26,625 nucleotides of DNA from an uncultured Chloroflexota bacterium (GTDB taxonomy: Bacteria; Chloroflexota; Dehalococcoidia; CAUJGQ01). The stretch is from assembly GCA_937879875.1 (NCBI GenBank), contig CALFMN010000129.1:1-26625 (forward strand), in the 5' to 3' direction. Positions within the stretch are counted from its first letter, which is position 1. Each line of letters begins with the position of its first letter. This document shows, one piece after another, positions 16,596 to 24,498 of this stretch. The notes beneath the pieces are model-generated. The model did not search any database. It saw only the letters and a list, made by a program, of their open reading frames with translations, and was not told the origin of the DNA. Made by a program: the position numbers and the translations under genes.

Positions 16596-16624
16596 GCGGG
16601 CCGGGCAAAAACTGCCCGGCCCGC
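16596..16624 (+). terminator. Terminator-like hairpin after the ABC operon
   Basis: A perfect 12-bp stem (16596-16607 with 16613-16624, GCGGGCCGGGCA and its complement) closes a 5-base loop AAAAC, 26 bp after the permease stop. A weak TTGCTG follows instead of a T-run, so termination strength is uncertain. Position and stability suit the end of the ABC transcript. Confidence 0.65.
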
Positions 16625-16640
16625 TTGCTGCGGAGGCCAT

Positions 16641-16894
16641 GCGGGGCACCTAACCCCGCTTTCGCTTCAGCGAAAGCTCCCTTCCCGAGCCGGGAAGGGT
16701 TGAGTCGAGGACGAACGATCGGAGGGCAGATTGACCCGCCGCCTGTCCCGCAAGGACACCCGAGCCCCGCCGCCGTCCCACGCCGCTGGGATCGCTCCAA
16801 ACGTCCCTTTCCCGCCTCGGGCCATAGCGCAGCGCAACCGTCGGAGACTTCCAATGACAGACCTCGCTTGCGAGGTCAGGGTTAGGTGCCCCGC
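16641..16894. mobile_element. MITE-like element with 16-bp terminal inverted repeats
   Basis: A 254-bp non-coding unit. The left end GCGGGGCACCTAACCC (16641-16656) is perfectly complementary to the right end (16879-16894). Just inside the left end are hairpins 16658-16677 (9 bp) and 16679-16699 (9 bp); just inside the right end is 16860-16877 (8 bp, GACCTCGC). No transposase is encoded and no flanking target duplication is visible (CGGAGGCCAT / TAGTGCAGCG). Base 16894 is also the last base of the NIPSNAP gene's stop codon, so insertion may have reset that C-terminus. Part of the interior resembles 149-188. Confidence 0.6.
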
Positions 16895-17508
16895 TAGTGC
16901 AGCGGTGAGCAGGCGGCCGGGATCAGCAGCTTGTTCTCCATGCTGACGAGGAATTCGAGGGTCGGCGCCGGCCAGTGCGGGTCTTTGCTGGCCTCGGCGC
17001 GGATGCGATCGCGCTCCGCCAGGCTTTCGTACGGCCAGACGTGAATCCAGCGGTTCACCGTGCCGATGTCGCTGTACCAGGCCGCGGCGAGCGGCGAGTA
17101 TTTTTCCCGGTGCGGCACGCACTCGGCCCAGCGGCGGATCACTTCGGGCATCGTGCCTGGGCGGTAGGTATAGGTCCGCATCTCGTAGACGTTGCCCAGC
17201 TTCGCAGGCACCAGCGGGCGCATGAACGGCGCCGGCTGCAGGATCTCGGACTCCATGCGCACGATCAGGTCTTCGGTGGGCGGCGGCCAGACCTTCTGCT
17301 CGACGGCCAGGGCGCGGATGCGGGCGCGTTCGTCCAGGCTCTCGTACGGCCAGACATGGATCACCTGATTCAGCGGGCCGAACTCCGTGTGCCAGAGCGC
17401 GGCCAGCGGCGAGAGTGCGCTGCGCGCTTCCACCATTGGCGCCCAGATCTCCTCAAACTTACCGACGCTGCCCGGCTTGAGCGTGTACGTGCGCATTTCG
17501 TAAAGCAC
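16894..17508 (-). CDS. NIPSNAP family protein, tandem double domain
   Basis: 204 aa from GTG 17508, chosen because AAGGAGG (17516-17522) lies seven bases upstream; the frame is open far beyond, but that is read-through. Two homologous halves are obvious. Half one starts VLYEMRTYTLKPGS and contains HVWPYESLDERARIRA; half two starts VYEMRTYTYRPGT and contains HVWPYESLAERDRIRA. Each is a ferredoxin-like alpha/beta NIPSNAP domain of about 100 residues. Biochemical role unknown; bacterial members sit in varied catabolic settings. It is the last gene of a three-gene minus-strand operon, 44 bp after the lipoprotein. Its stop codon touches the MITE-like element. Confidence 0.88.
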   Translation of the reverse strand: MLYEMRTYTLKPGSVGKFEEIWAPMVEARSALSPLAALWHTEFGPLNQVIHVWPYESLDERARIRALAVEQKVWPPPTEDLIVRMESEILQPAPFMRPLVPAKLGNVYEMRTYTYRPGTMPEVIRRWAECVPHREKYSPLAAAWYSDIGTVNRWIHVWPYESLAERDRIRAEASKDPHWPAPTLEFLVSMENKLLIPAACSPLH

Positions 17509-17552
17509 GCGGTAGCCTCCTTCGCTGCGCGGTGTCTCGCCGCTCGCGGGGC

Positions 17553-18437
17553 TTATTGTAACCCCGCGTCGGTCAGCTTCTTGTCCTGAGCTGTCACGAT
17601 CTGCGCGAACTCGTCCATCGACGGCTCCTCGTTCAGAGCCGCGAGCTGCACCGTGGCCACCACGTCGCCGCGCCGCCAGCAGGCGAGCAAGAACACCTGC
17701 TGCAGGCGGGCAGTGGTCCCGCTGCCGGCGGCGCCGATGCCCGCGTTGTAGCGGAAGTCGATGTGATAGGCCGCGAACTCGTGACCGACGGCGGTCATGG
17801 TCAACGGTGTCGTCGTCGTGACATCGCCGTTGGGACTCTGCACGAGCGGTTGGATGTTCTGCGACACGAAGGGGCAGCCCTTCATGCCGTTGTCCGCGCT
17901 CGTGTAGAGGGCGAGGATGTCCTGCAGCTGCGTCTCGGCGTGAGTTTGCAACGTCGCCTGCTGGCCACTGCCGTTGCCCCAGGCGGCGACCAGCGTGCCC
18001 AGCCGTCCCTCGCTGTCCAACTGCTGGCTGAGTTGGGCGGCGTTTGGCTTTCCCTGCACGTAGATGCTGTTGGAGAGGCCGACCGGCGCGGTATACGACC
18101 ATTTTTGCAGCGCGGCCGGCAGAGCACCCGTGCCGAGGAACAGCGGCGTCAGCCGCGTGATCGCCGTCTGCAACTGCGGCGACGGCGTTGCGCCGCTGGC
18201 TGGTGTGGTCGCCGGCGCGCTGGCCGAGCCGCTGCTCGGCAGCGGTGTCAGCGGCGCACCTGGTGGGGCCTGACCGGATGGCGGCGTGCGCGTCGCCGAG
18301 GCGCCGGCGGCCGCCGGGCGGGTTGTCGTTGCGGTTGAGCGTGCTTTGTTGTTATTGCTGCTGCTGCACGCGGCCAGCAGCGCGATCGCTGCCAGTGCAA
18401 AGACGGCGGACGCGCGGCCCGCCCGGCGGAACTCCAT
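17553..18437 (-). CDS. Putative lipoprotein, function unknown
   Basis: 294 aa from ATG 18437. A clean signal sequence and lipobox (VFALAAIALLAAC, then SSSNNN) predict lipid attachment outside the membrane. Residues about 35-90 form a Thr/Ala/Pro/Ser-rich linker. The rest (about 95-294) is a folded domain with LTPLFLGTGALPAALQKWSY, IYVQGKPNAAQLSQQLDSEG, DFRYNAGIGAAGSG and QQVFLLACWRRGDVVATVQL. That last part resembles domains that report on substrate handling, but I recognise no family. The start is 2 bp after the aminotransferase stop, so the pair is probably translationally coupled. The frame upstream of 18437 belongs to the aminotransferase DNA in another phase. Confidence 0.7.
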   Translation of the reverse strand: MEFRRAGRASAVFALAAIALLAACSSSNNNKARSTATTTRPAAAGASATRTPPSGQAPPGAPLTPLPSSGSASAPATTPASGATPSPQLQTAITRLTPLFLGTGALPAALQKWSYTAPVGLSNSIYVQGKPNAAQLSQQLDSEGRLGTLVAAWGNGSGQQATLQTHAETQLQDILALYTSADNGMKGCPFVSQNIQPLVQSPNGDVTTTTPLTMTAVGHEFAAYHIDFRYNAGIGAAGSGTTARLQQVFLLACWRRGDVVATVQLAALNEEPSMDEFAQIVTAQDKKLTDAGLQ

Positions 18438-18439
18438 AC

Positions 18440-19621
18440 CTACCTCGTCGCCATCGCCCGCGCCGCGTCGCCGATGCGTTCCAGCGCCAGGCGGATCTGA
18501 GAGAGCGAATTCGCGTAGGAAAGCCGCAGGTAGCCTTCGCCGTAGGCGCCGAACGATGTGCCCGCCAGCGCGGCAACGCCGTGCTCGTTCAGCAGCCGAT
18601 CCGCGAACGCTCCCGCGCTCTGGCCCGTGCCGGTGATGTTCGGGAAGACGTAGAACGCCCCGGCGGGCAGCCGGCAACTCACCCCCGGAATGCCGTTGAG
18701 GCCGTCCACGATCGCGTCCCGCCGGCGGCGGAACTCGGCGACCATTGCCGCCACCGAGTCCTGCGGTCCGTGCAGCGCCTCGATCCCCGCACGTTGAACG
18801 AACGAGGCGGTGCAGGAGTTGCTGTTCGTCATCAACCGTGCGATCTGCGCCGCGAGATCGGCCGGCATCACGCCGTAGCCCAGCCGCCAGCCGGTCATCG
18901 CGTAGGTCTTCGAGAAGCCATCGAGGATGCAGGTCTGCTCGCGCATGCCGCGCAACGCGGTGATGCTGCTGAATTCGCCGTCATAGATCATGCGGCTGTA
19001 GATCTCGTCCGACAGCACCAGCAGATCGCGCCCGCGCACCAGATCGGCGATCTGCTCCAGATCCTCGCGCGTCAGCACCGAGCCGGTGGGGTTGTGCGGC
19101 GAGTTGAGGATCACCAGGCGTGTGCGTGCTGAGAGCTTCGCGGCGAAGTCGTCGAGGTCGAGCCGGAAGCCGCTCTGCTCGCGCAGCCGCACGGGCACCG
19201 GCTTCGCGCCGAGAAACTCGATCACGCTCTCGTAGATCGGAAAGCCCGGATTGGGGTAGATCGCCTCATCGCCCTCGTTCAGCGTGGCGAGCATGACGAA
19301 GAACATGATCGGCTTGCCGCCCGGGGTGACGACGATCTCGTCCGGCGTGAAACGCAGGCCGCGCGGCGGACCCATGTACTCAGCGATCGCCTCGCGCAGC
19401 TCCGGCAAGCCGGCGGAGGGTCCGTAGTGGGTGAAGCCCTCGTCCAGCGCGCGTTTGGCCGCGCCGCGCACGTTCTCCGGCGTGTCGAAGTCGGGTTCGC
19501 CGATTTCGAGATGAACGACGCTGCGCCCCTGCGCTTCCAGCGCCCGCGCCCGGGCCAGCACCTCGAAGGCCGTCTCCGTGCCCAGTCGAGTCATGCGATC
19601 GGCGAGCGGCCAGACAGCCAT
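18440..19621 (-). CDS. PLP-dependent aminotransferase, class I/II
   Basis: 393 aa from ATG 19621 with AAGGAGG six bases upstream. Fold-type I signatures are complete: substrate-loop EIGEPDFDTP, NSPHNPTG with Asn177, LSDEIY with Asp205 and Tyr208, the PLP lysine Lys238 in DGFSKTYAMTGWRLGY, and the carboxylate-binding Arg366 in YLRLSY. The class covers aspartate, alanine, aromatic and LL-DAP-type transaminases, and specificity cannot be read from sequence alone. It heads a minus-strand operon with the lipoprotein (2-bp gap) and the NIPSNAP protein. The glycosyltransferase gene diverges upstream. Confidence 0.95.
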   Translation of the reverse strand: MAVWPLADRMTRLGTETAFEVLARARALEAQGRSVVHLEIGEPDFDTPENVRGAAKRALDEGFTHYGPSAGLPELREAIAEYMGPPRGLRFTPDEIVVTPGGKPIMFFVMLATLNEGDEAIYPNPGFPIYESVIEFLGAKPVPVRLREQSGFRLDLDDFAAKLSARTRLVILNSPHNPTGSVLTREDLEQIADLVRGRDLLVLSDEIYSRMIYDGEFSSITALRGMREQTCILDGFSKTYAMTGWRLGYGVMPADLAAQIARLMTNSNSCTASFVQRAGIEALHGPQDSVAAMVAEFRRRRDAIVDGLNGIPGVSCRLPAGAFYVFPNITGTGQSAGAFADRLLNEHGVAALAGTSFGAYGEGYLRLSYANSLSQIRLALERIGDAARAMATR

Positions 19622-19643
19622 GGGCGGCCTCCTTCGTCGCACA

Positions 19644-19657
19644 TTGCAACAGTGCAA
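19644..19657. promoter_or_regulatory. Short inverted repeat TTGCA-N4-TGCAA upstream of aminotransferase
   Basis: TTGCA (19644-19648) and TGCAA (19653-19657) form a 14-bp dyad 23 bp upstream of the aminotransferase ATG, between divergent genes. It could be an operator. Short dyads occur by chance and no second copy was seen. The rest of 19658-19895 shows no clear signal. Confidence 0.25.
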
Positions 19658-19895
19658 CCGTTCGATCAGGCGACGGGGCGCAGGGTGTTGCGCCCATCGT
19701 AGGTCAGCGGGAGCGATGGGGCCACAGCGGCGCCGGCCGCCGGATGCGGCGCGGACGCTGCCGCCCGGCTGGTGTAGGCTGGGGCTGTCGTCGGCGGCGC
19801 CGAGCCGGCCTCTTGCGCCGGGCGGACGCAGAGAACATGGTGCCCAGGTGATCGACGCTGAACAGGCATCCGAGTTGGGAGTGCGGCCCGAAACC

Positions 19896-20978
19896 ATGGC
19901 CGGCGCGTTGACGCCCTCCGCGCTGCGGGACGTGCGCGTCTTGCTGGACTGCCGCTTGCTCGGGCACAGCGGCGCCGGCCGCACAACCGAGCTGCTGTTA
20001 CGCTCGCTCGGCGCCGCCCCTCCACGCGGGCGCTGGGTGCTCTGGGGTCCGCCGGCTGTTCGGGAATTCGCGTGGCCGGGCGCGCACTGGTCTGCAAATC
20101 ACCATCCGCTGCCCGCGCTCAAGGGGCAGCGCGAAGTGCTCGCGCTGCCCGATCACGATGTCGCGGTCTATCTGCACCAGATCCGGCCGCTGCGGCCTGG
20201 CCCCAGCCTGACGCTGATCTACGACACGATTCAGCTTCGTTATAACGGCAGCGCGCCGGCGCGGGCGCTCAAGCGCCTCTTTCTGCTTGCGGCCGCTCGG
20301 CTTTCGACCGGGCTGCTCACCGTTTCGGCCTACTCGCGCGATCGCCTCTGCGCCGACCTTCATGTGCGACCGGCGAAGGTGCGGCTGCTGCGTCTGCCGG
20401 TCGACGCAGAGCAGGCCGCGCGGGTGCGGGCGCTGCGCGGCAAACTGGCGGTTGAGCCGGAGGCGCTGTTCGTCGGTCGCTTCAGCCCGCATAAGAACCT
20501 GCCGCGCCTGCTCTGCGCCTTCGCCCGCACGCGCTTTCGCCGGCACGGCGGCCGGCTGCGCCTGGTCGGCGGCGGCGCTGCCGAGCGCGCGGCGTTGGCA
20601 CGCTGGGCCGCGGCCAGCGGAGTTGCAGACGGCGTTGCCTTTGAAGGCGCCGCCTCCCAGGCCGAGCTGGAGCGAGCCTACGCCCGTGCTCGCTTACTGG
20701 TGCAGCCCTCGCTCGAAGAGGGATTTGGCCTGCCTGTCTGGGAGGCACTGGCCTGCGGGTTGCCCGTCGCCATCAGCGACGGCGGCGCCCTGCCCGAGGT
20801 CGCCGGCGCTGCCGCGCGGCCGGCGTCTGCAACGTCCGTCGCCGCCCTTGCTGCCGCGATCGACGCGGTGAGCGAAGGGCCGCCGCCGGGCGGTCCGCCG
20901 CCGCCGCACGTTGCCGAGCGGTTCGAAAACGATCTCGGGAGCCAGCTGGTGGCAGCACTCGCCGCGGCGCTCCCCTGA
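19896..20978 (+). CDS. Glycosyltransferase, GT4/family 1 type
   Basis: 360 aa from ATG 19896; upstream GTG and TTG codons in frame (for example 19881) are possible and the Shine-Dalgarno is indistinct. The C-terminal GT-B domain shows LFVGRFSPHKNLPRLL (191-206), LRLVGGG (221-227) and the EX7E motif E275-GFGLPVW-E283. The N-terminal half has LLDCRLLGHSGAGRTTELLL and SLTLIYDTIQLRYN. It should transfer a sugar from a nucleotide donor to a lipid- or polysaccharide-linked acceptor at the inner membrane face. The stop overlaps the next gene's ATG (TGATG), so the two are coupled. The C-terminus has a Pro/Gly run. Confidence 0.9.
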   Translation: MAGALTPSALRDVRVLLDCRLLGHSGAGRTTELLLRSLGAAPPRGRWVLWGPPAVREFAWPGAHWSANHHPLPALKGQREVLALPDHDVAVYLHQIRPLRPGPSLTLIYDTIQLRYNGSAPARALKRLFLLAAARLSTGLLTVSAYSRDRLCADLHVRPAKVRLLRLPVDAEQAARVRALRGKLAVEPEALFVGRFSPHKNLPRLLCAFARTRFRRHGGRLRLVGGGAAERAALARWAAASGVADGVAFEGAASQAELERAYARARLLVQPSLEEGFGLPVWEALACGLPVAISDGGALPEVAGAAARPASATSVAALAAAIDAVSEGPPPGGPPPPHVAERFENDLGSQLVAALAAALP

Positions 20979-22321
20979 TGGCGCGGGCAGGGGGCTATTG
21001 GCAGGCGGTGAGGCGCTGGACCCGCTCGGCGGGGCCACTGCTCTGGCTGCTGGCCGTGCTCGCGGTGATCTCGCTCTACGACGCGTATCGCTATCCGGCC
21101 CGGATTAACGCCGCCGCCACATCTCCCACGTATGCGAACACGCCTCTCTGGCTCTCGCTCGGCAAGTATGTGGCGATTCTGCTGCTGACGAGCATGCTGG
21201 CGTACACAGCGCGCTCGCGGCTGCGCGGCCGCCTGCTGCGCAGCACTTCAGAGCGCGTCTTGCTGGCGCTGGTCGCCTGGGGAACCGCCGCCGGCGCTGT
21301 CCATGCGCTTGTCGCACACTCGACCCAGGTTCTGCGCCCGCTTGCCGCCGTGCTGAACGTGGCGCCGCTGATCCTGCTGCTGCCGGCGGCGTTTGCCGGC
21401 CGCCAGCGCTTGCGGGCCGATTTGGAAGACGCCGGATTGCTGCTCGCGTTCGGTCTGCTGCTCGTGCACACGGCGGTGGACCTGGCCGAGATCGCCCTCT
21501 GGCTCACCGCTGGCCGGCTGCCGGCGCTCGGCTACGCCGGTGCGCTGGTGCGCTTCGGCGGTATCTGGGACGATCCCAACTCGGCCGGCGCCTACGCGGC
21601 GCTCTGCCTGATCGTCCTTGCCTGCCGCGAGATCAAGCTGGACTGGCGCGAGCGGCGCGTGCTCGCCGGCAGCGGCCTCTTTGTGCTGGCCGTCTCGTGG
21701 TCGTTCTCGGGCGTGGTCATGCTCATCGCAGGCCTGTTCGTGCTGGGCCTCATGCAATCGACCCGGCGCCGACGTTTCCTGATACGGTCCGCCGGCGTCG
21801 CGCTGATCCTGATTGGCGCGGCGCCGATCATCGCGCTCGGCTACGGGCACCTGCCGGTCGTCGGCAGCATGCTGAGGCAAAAGGTCGCGGGCAGCGTCGG
21901 CAGCCGCCAAAGCGCCCTCTCGCATGGCGTTTACCTGGCCGATCTGCCGCATGACCCACTCTCGTGGCTTGTGGGTCGGGCGCATCCGCAGCAGAACGAG
22001 GCAGCGATCATCTGGTGGCTCGATTCGGTCGGGCTGACGGGCACGCTGCTTATCGCCTGGTGGCTGTACCTCGCCTTGCGCTGCATTTCGCGCTCGCGGC
22101 AGCGCGATCCGGTCTTCGCATTGAGTGCCGCCATGTTCACCGGCTCGCTGTTCGTGCCGTATCTTGCGACGCTGCCCATCGGCAGCTACTACGTCATCGG
22201 CCTGGGCGTTCTGGCGGCAGTGGGTGGCGAAGCGCGCGACTCCGAGCGCCGGCTCGAGCACCTGCCCGCGCCCGCCGAGGCTTCGGCCCGCCCCGCTGGC
22301 TACGCGCCCGGGCCACCGTAG
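20978..22321 (+). CDS. O-antigen ligase/polymerase-like membrane protein
   Basis: 447 aa, with about ten to twelve hydrophobic helices from residue 20 to 425. The loop FGGIWDDPNSAGAYAALCL resembles the GxxxxPNxxA loop of Wzy/WaaL-like polymerases and ligases. A large extracytoplasmic loop follows (about 290-345, LRQKVAGSVGSRQSALSHGV), then DPLSWLVGRAHPQQNEAAII, the usual position of catalytic Arg and His residues. It probably polymerises or ligates surface polysaccharide. Its ATG shares a base with the preceding glycosyltransferase stop, and the second glycosyltransferase converges from the right with 15 bp between stops. Weak overall conservation is normal for this family. Confidence 0.78.
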   Translation: MARAGGYWQAVRRWTRSAGPLLWLLAVLAVISLYDAYRYPARINAAATSPTYANTPLWLSLGKYVAILLLTSMLAYTARSRLRGRLLRSTSERVLLALVAWGTAAGAVHALVAHSTQVLRPLAAVLNVAPLILLLPAAFAGRQRLRADLEDAGLLLAFGLLLVHTAVDLAEIALWLTAGRLPALGYAGALVRFGGIWDDPNSAGAYAALCLIVLACREIKLDWRERRVLAGSGLFVLAVSWSFSGVVMLIAGLFVLGLMQSTRRRRFLIRSAGVALILIGAAPIIALGYGHLPVVGSMLRQKVAGSVGSRQSALSHGVYLADLPHDPLSWLVGRAHPQQNEAAIIWWLDSVGLTGTLLIAWWLYLALRCISRSRQRDPVFALSAAMFTGSLFVPYLATLPIGSYYVIGLGVLAAVGGEARDSERRLEHLPAPAEASARPAGYAPGPP

Positions 22322-22336
22322 GGCTGGCAAGAAGGC

Positions 22337-23689
22337 TCACGCGCGCGGCCGCGTTGACCCAGCTTCGGCCGGCGAGGCGTTGGCACGGCTTGCCGCCTCG
22401 GCGAGCAGTCGTTCGTACACCGTTATCGTCTCGTCCACGGTCCGCCGCCAGCTATACATGGCCGCTCGCCGCCTGCCGCGCTGGCCAAGGTCAGCGGCCA
22501 GCGCGTCGTTGGTAAGGATGGCGCGCAGCGCGGCGACGAACGCCGTGGTGTCGTGCGGCGCAAAGCCCAACGCCGCGTCGCCCGTGACCTCCGGCAGCGC
22601 CGGCGCGGTGGAGCAGATGACGGGCGTACCGCACTGCATCGCTTCCAACGGCGGCAGCCCGAAGCCTTCGCCCAGCGACGGGAAGACAAAGGCCCGCGCC
22701 CCGCTGTAGAGCGCGGCCAGATCCTGGTCGGCGACCCTGCCGGTGAAGACGATCCGACCGTGCCCCGCGCTGCTGGCCTCGACTTCCGCAAGGGGCGCCC
22801 GGTGGCGTTCCGTGTATTCGCCGGCGATCACGAGGCTGGCGGCCGGCGTGGCCGTCTCCGACTGCAGCCGCCGGAAACAGCGCACAAGCTGCGGGAGGTT
22901 CTTGCGCGAATCGATCGCGCTCAGGCTCAGCAGGTACTCGCCTGGGGGCACGCCGTATTTGCGCCGTGCGGCGGCGATCAGCGTCGGATCCTGTACGGGA
23001 TGAAAGAGCGCGTCAGAGGCGGCGAGCGGGATCACGTGCACACGGTCGGGATCGATGCCGATCTGGTTGACCAGGTCGCTTTTGACGGCGGCAGCCGTGC
23101 AGATGGCGTGACCGCCCGCTTGCATGAGCGACTGCGCGGCCCTGGCGACGGCCCGCCGCACCGGCGCATTGGGAAAGTGTTCGGGCATCGTCAGCGGCAG
23201 CAGATCCCAGATTGTCAGGATATCGACGCGGGCCTTGCTGCGGCCGGGCGGCGGCAGCGGTGCAAACAGCGAATGAAAGATGTCGATCGTGTTCGCTGGC
23301 ACGGCGGGCCGGCCACCACGATTCACCAGGCGCTTCGGACCCGCGGCGAACAGGTTCCAGATGCGGGATCGATCGCCGAACAGCGGCCGCAGCCGCCGGC
23401 CGGCGCCGAACAGAACCCGCTCCAGTACAGCGCTCAACTCGCCGGCCGGGCGGCCAATGGGCACAATCCGCCCGGCAACCGCCAGGTCGGCGGCGGCGGC
23501 ATAGTAGCGGAGGTTCAGCTCCGCGGTACGAGACTCGCCGGCCAGCAGCCGGAAATCCAGCCGCGGCTCGTCCGCGGCGTGGAGGAGAAACTCCTCGGTC
23601 GCCCGGTAGATACCGCGACGGCCGCCGCGCACACGGGCTGCATAGCCCTGGTGCGAAACGTCATACAGCACTCGCATACGTCGTATCAT
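22337..23689 (-). CDS. Glycosyltransferase, GT4/family 1 type
   Basis: 450 aa from ATG 23689; ATG 23677 (MRVLYDVSHQGY) is an alternative. Both have weak Shine-Dalgarno sequences, and the frame above 23689 looks non-coding. GT-B C-terminal domain: YLLSLSAIDSRKNLPQLVR, SLVIAGEYTERH, RIVFTGRVADQDLAALYSGA and EX7E E341-GFGLPPL-E349, followed by CGTPVICST. The N-terminal domain includes YDVSHQGYAARVRGGRRGIY, a region typical of mannosyl- and rhamnosyltransferases of this group. It converges with the polymerase-like gene and is probably part of the same polysaccharide pathway. Confidence 0.92.
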   Translation of the reverse strand: MIRRMRVLYDVSHQGYAARVRGGRRGIYRATEEFLLHAADEPRLDFRLLAGESRTAELNLRYYAAAADLAVAGRIVPIGRPAGELSAVLERVLFGAGRRLRPLFGDRSRIWNLFAAGPKRLVNRGGRPAVPANTIDIFHSLFAPLPPPGRSKARVDILTIWDLLPLTMPEHFPNAPVRRAVARAAQSLMQAGGHAICTAAAVKSDLVNQIGIDPDRVHVIPLAASDALFHPVQDPTLIAAARRKYGVPPGEYLLSLSAIDSRKNLPQLVRCFRRLQSETATPAASLVIAGEYTERHRAPLAEVEASSAGHGRIVFTGRVADQDLAALYSGARAFVFPSLGEGFGLPPLEAMQCGTPVICSTAPALPEVTGDAALGFAPHDTTAFVAALRAILTNDALAADLGQRGRRRAAMYSWRRTVDETITVYERLLAEAASRANASPAEAGSTRPRA

Positions 23690-23929
23690 CAGCGCCCGCG
23701 GGCCGGCGCGTCCAGCGCGGTCTGGGTCGACCGCTGGCGTCGCGCGGCGGCGGCCCTTGCAGCGCACATGGCAGGCACCGCGAAGCGGCGTTCGGCTGCG
23801 TCGGGAAGGGTGTGATCGTGGGAGGGCGAGGTTGCCGTTTGGCGGGCGACGAACCGCAACGCTGCGGCGGAGCGGCCTGCCGCGATGTGCGCTGATCGGA
23901 AGCCCCGCCCGCGGCTTCTACGCCGGCGA

Positions 23930-24026
23930 TGGCGGGAGTGCATGGGAGTCGAACCCACCCAGGACGGCGCAACCGCCCCGCAACGGTTTTGAAGACCGCG
24001 ACGCTCACCGGAGCGCCCCCACTCCC
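23930..24026 (-). tRNA. selC: tRNA-Sec (UCA anticodon), selenocysteine tRNA
   Basis: 97 nt including an encoded CCA (23930-23932) and discriminator G (23933). The acceptor stem is GGGAGTG with CACTCCC (seven clear pairs; the eighth, expected in bacterial tRNA-Sec, is a G-G mismatch). The D stem is 6 bp (GCGCTC/GAGCGT, loop CGGT), longer than in ordinary tRNAs. The anticodon arm is GCGGT-CTTCAAA-ACCGT with anticodon TCA, which reads UGA. A long GC-rich variable arm follows (GCGGGGCGG...GCCGTCC). The T arm is GTGGG-TTCGACT-CCCAT. The T loop and D-loop region CTCCGGTGAG match E. coli selC closely. It inserts selenocysteine with SelA, SelB and SelD, none of which lie in this window. Confidence 0.95.
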
Positions 24027-24097
24027 CCGGCCGGCGGAGGCCCGTCCGAGCGTAGCACAGCGTTCCCGGTGGCGGAACTGATGAGATGGGCGCGGGA

Positions 24098-24307
24098 TCA
24101 GGCGTTGGCGCCGCTGATGCGGAAGCCGCCGCTGTCGCGGTCCGGCCAGGGTTCGGAACTGAGCCGCAGCGACTCGACGCCCAGCCGCAAGCTGCTGCGC
24201 AGGGCGGCGCCGGGATCCGGCTGGCTCAAAAGGAAGCGCACAACCTCCGGATCGTCGACGACGACATCGGAGCTGTCTACGTGCATGGTGATCGCCATCG
24301 TGCCCAT
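24098..24307 (-). CDS. Small unknown protein upstream of selC
   Basis: 69 aa from ATG 24307, preceded by GAGGAG five bases upstream, so translation is likely. It reads MGTMAITMHVDSSDVVVDDP and continues with a helix-like LGVESLRLSSEP and a GGFRISGANA tail. It is acidic, with no signal peptide, cysteine or membrane segment, and no family is recognised. A good promoter (24365-24393) lies about 60 bp upstream of the start codon. The stop is 71 bp before the tRNA-Sec gene on the same strand, so the two may share a transcript. Confidence 0.6.
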   Translation of the reverse strand: MGTMAITMHVDSSDVVVDDPEVVRFLLSQPDPGAALRSSLRLGVESLRLSSEPWPDRDSGGFRISGANA

Positions 24308-24364
24308 CGTGGCTCCTCGCGGCAGCCGGCGATGCTGGCTGCAGCATTGGTATGTTCTATAGCT

Positions 24365-24393
24365 AGCATAGATACGAGCCGGACAAATGACAA
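24365..24393 (-). promoter_or_regulatory. Predicted sigma-70-type promoter for the small ORF/selC
   Basis: On the minus strand, TTGTCA (24388-24393) and TATGCT (24365-24370) are separated by exactly 17 bp within a locally AT-rich patch. This gives about a 50-nt leader before the ATG at 24307. It may also supply selC transcription, since no terminator-like hairpin was seen between the ORF and the tRNA. Confidence 0.5.
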
Positions 24394-24440
24394 GAGTGTG
24401 ACGAACCATCGCCAACGCCGAACAGGGTCGAGTCGGACAC

Positions 24441-24478
24441 AAAACGGGGCCACACCGCCGATCGGCGGTGTGGCCCCG
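24441..24478 (-). terminator. Rho-independent terminator of thioredoxin gene
   Basis: A perfect 34-bp palindrome (24445-24478, centred on GATC) can form a very stable stem, beginning CGGGGCCACACCGCC on the minus strand. It is followed by TTTTGTGT. It lies 21 bp past the thioredoxin stop (24499) and is a textbook intrinsic terminator in minus orientation. Confidence 0.85.
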
Positions 24479-24498
24479 CGCACTGGCTGAGGCGCTGC

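Noticed and set aside
16641..16894. CRISPR array
   Set aside because: The repeats are inverted and of different sequences, with no direct repeats, regular spacers or cas genes.
16894..18102. 402-aa fusion of unknown N-terminus with NIPSNAP
   Set aside because: The upstream half is the lipoprotein gene read in another frame; a GTG with AAGGAGG at the expected distance marks the NIPSNAP start at 17508.
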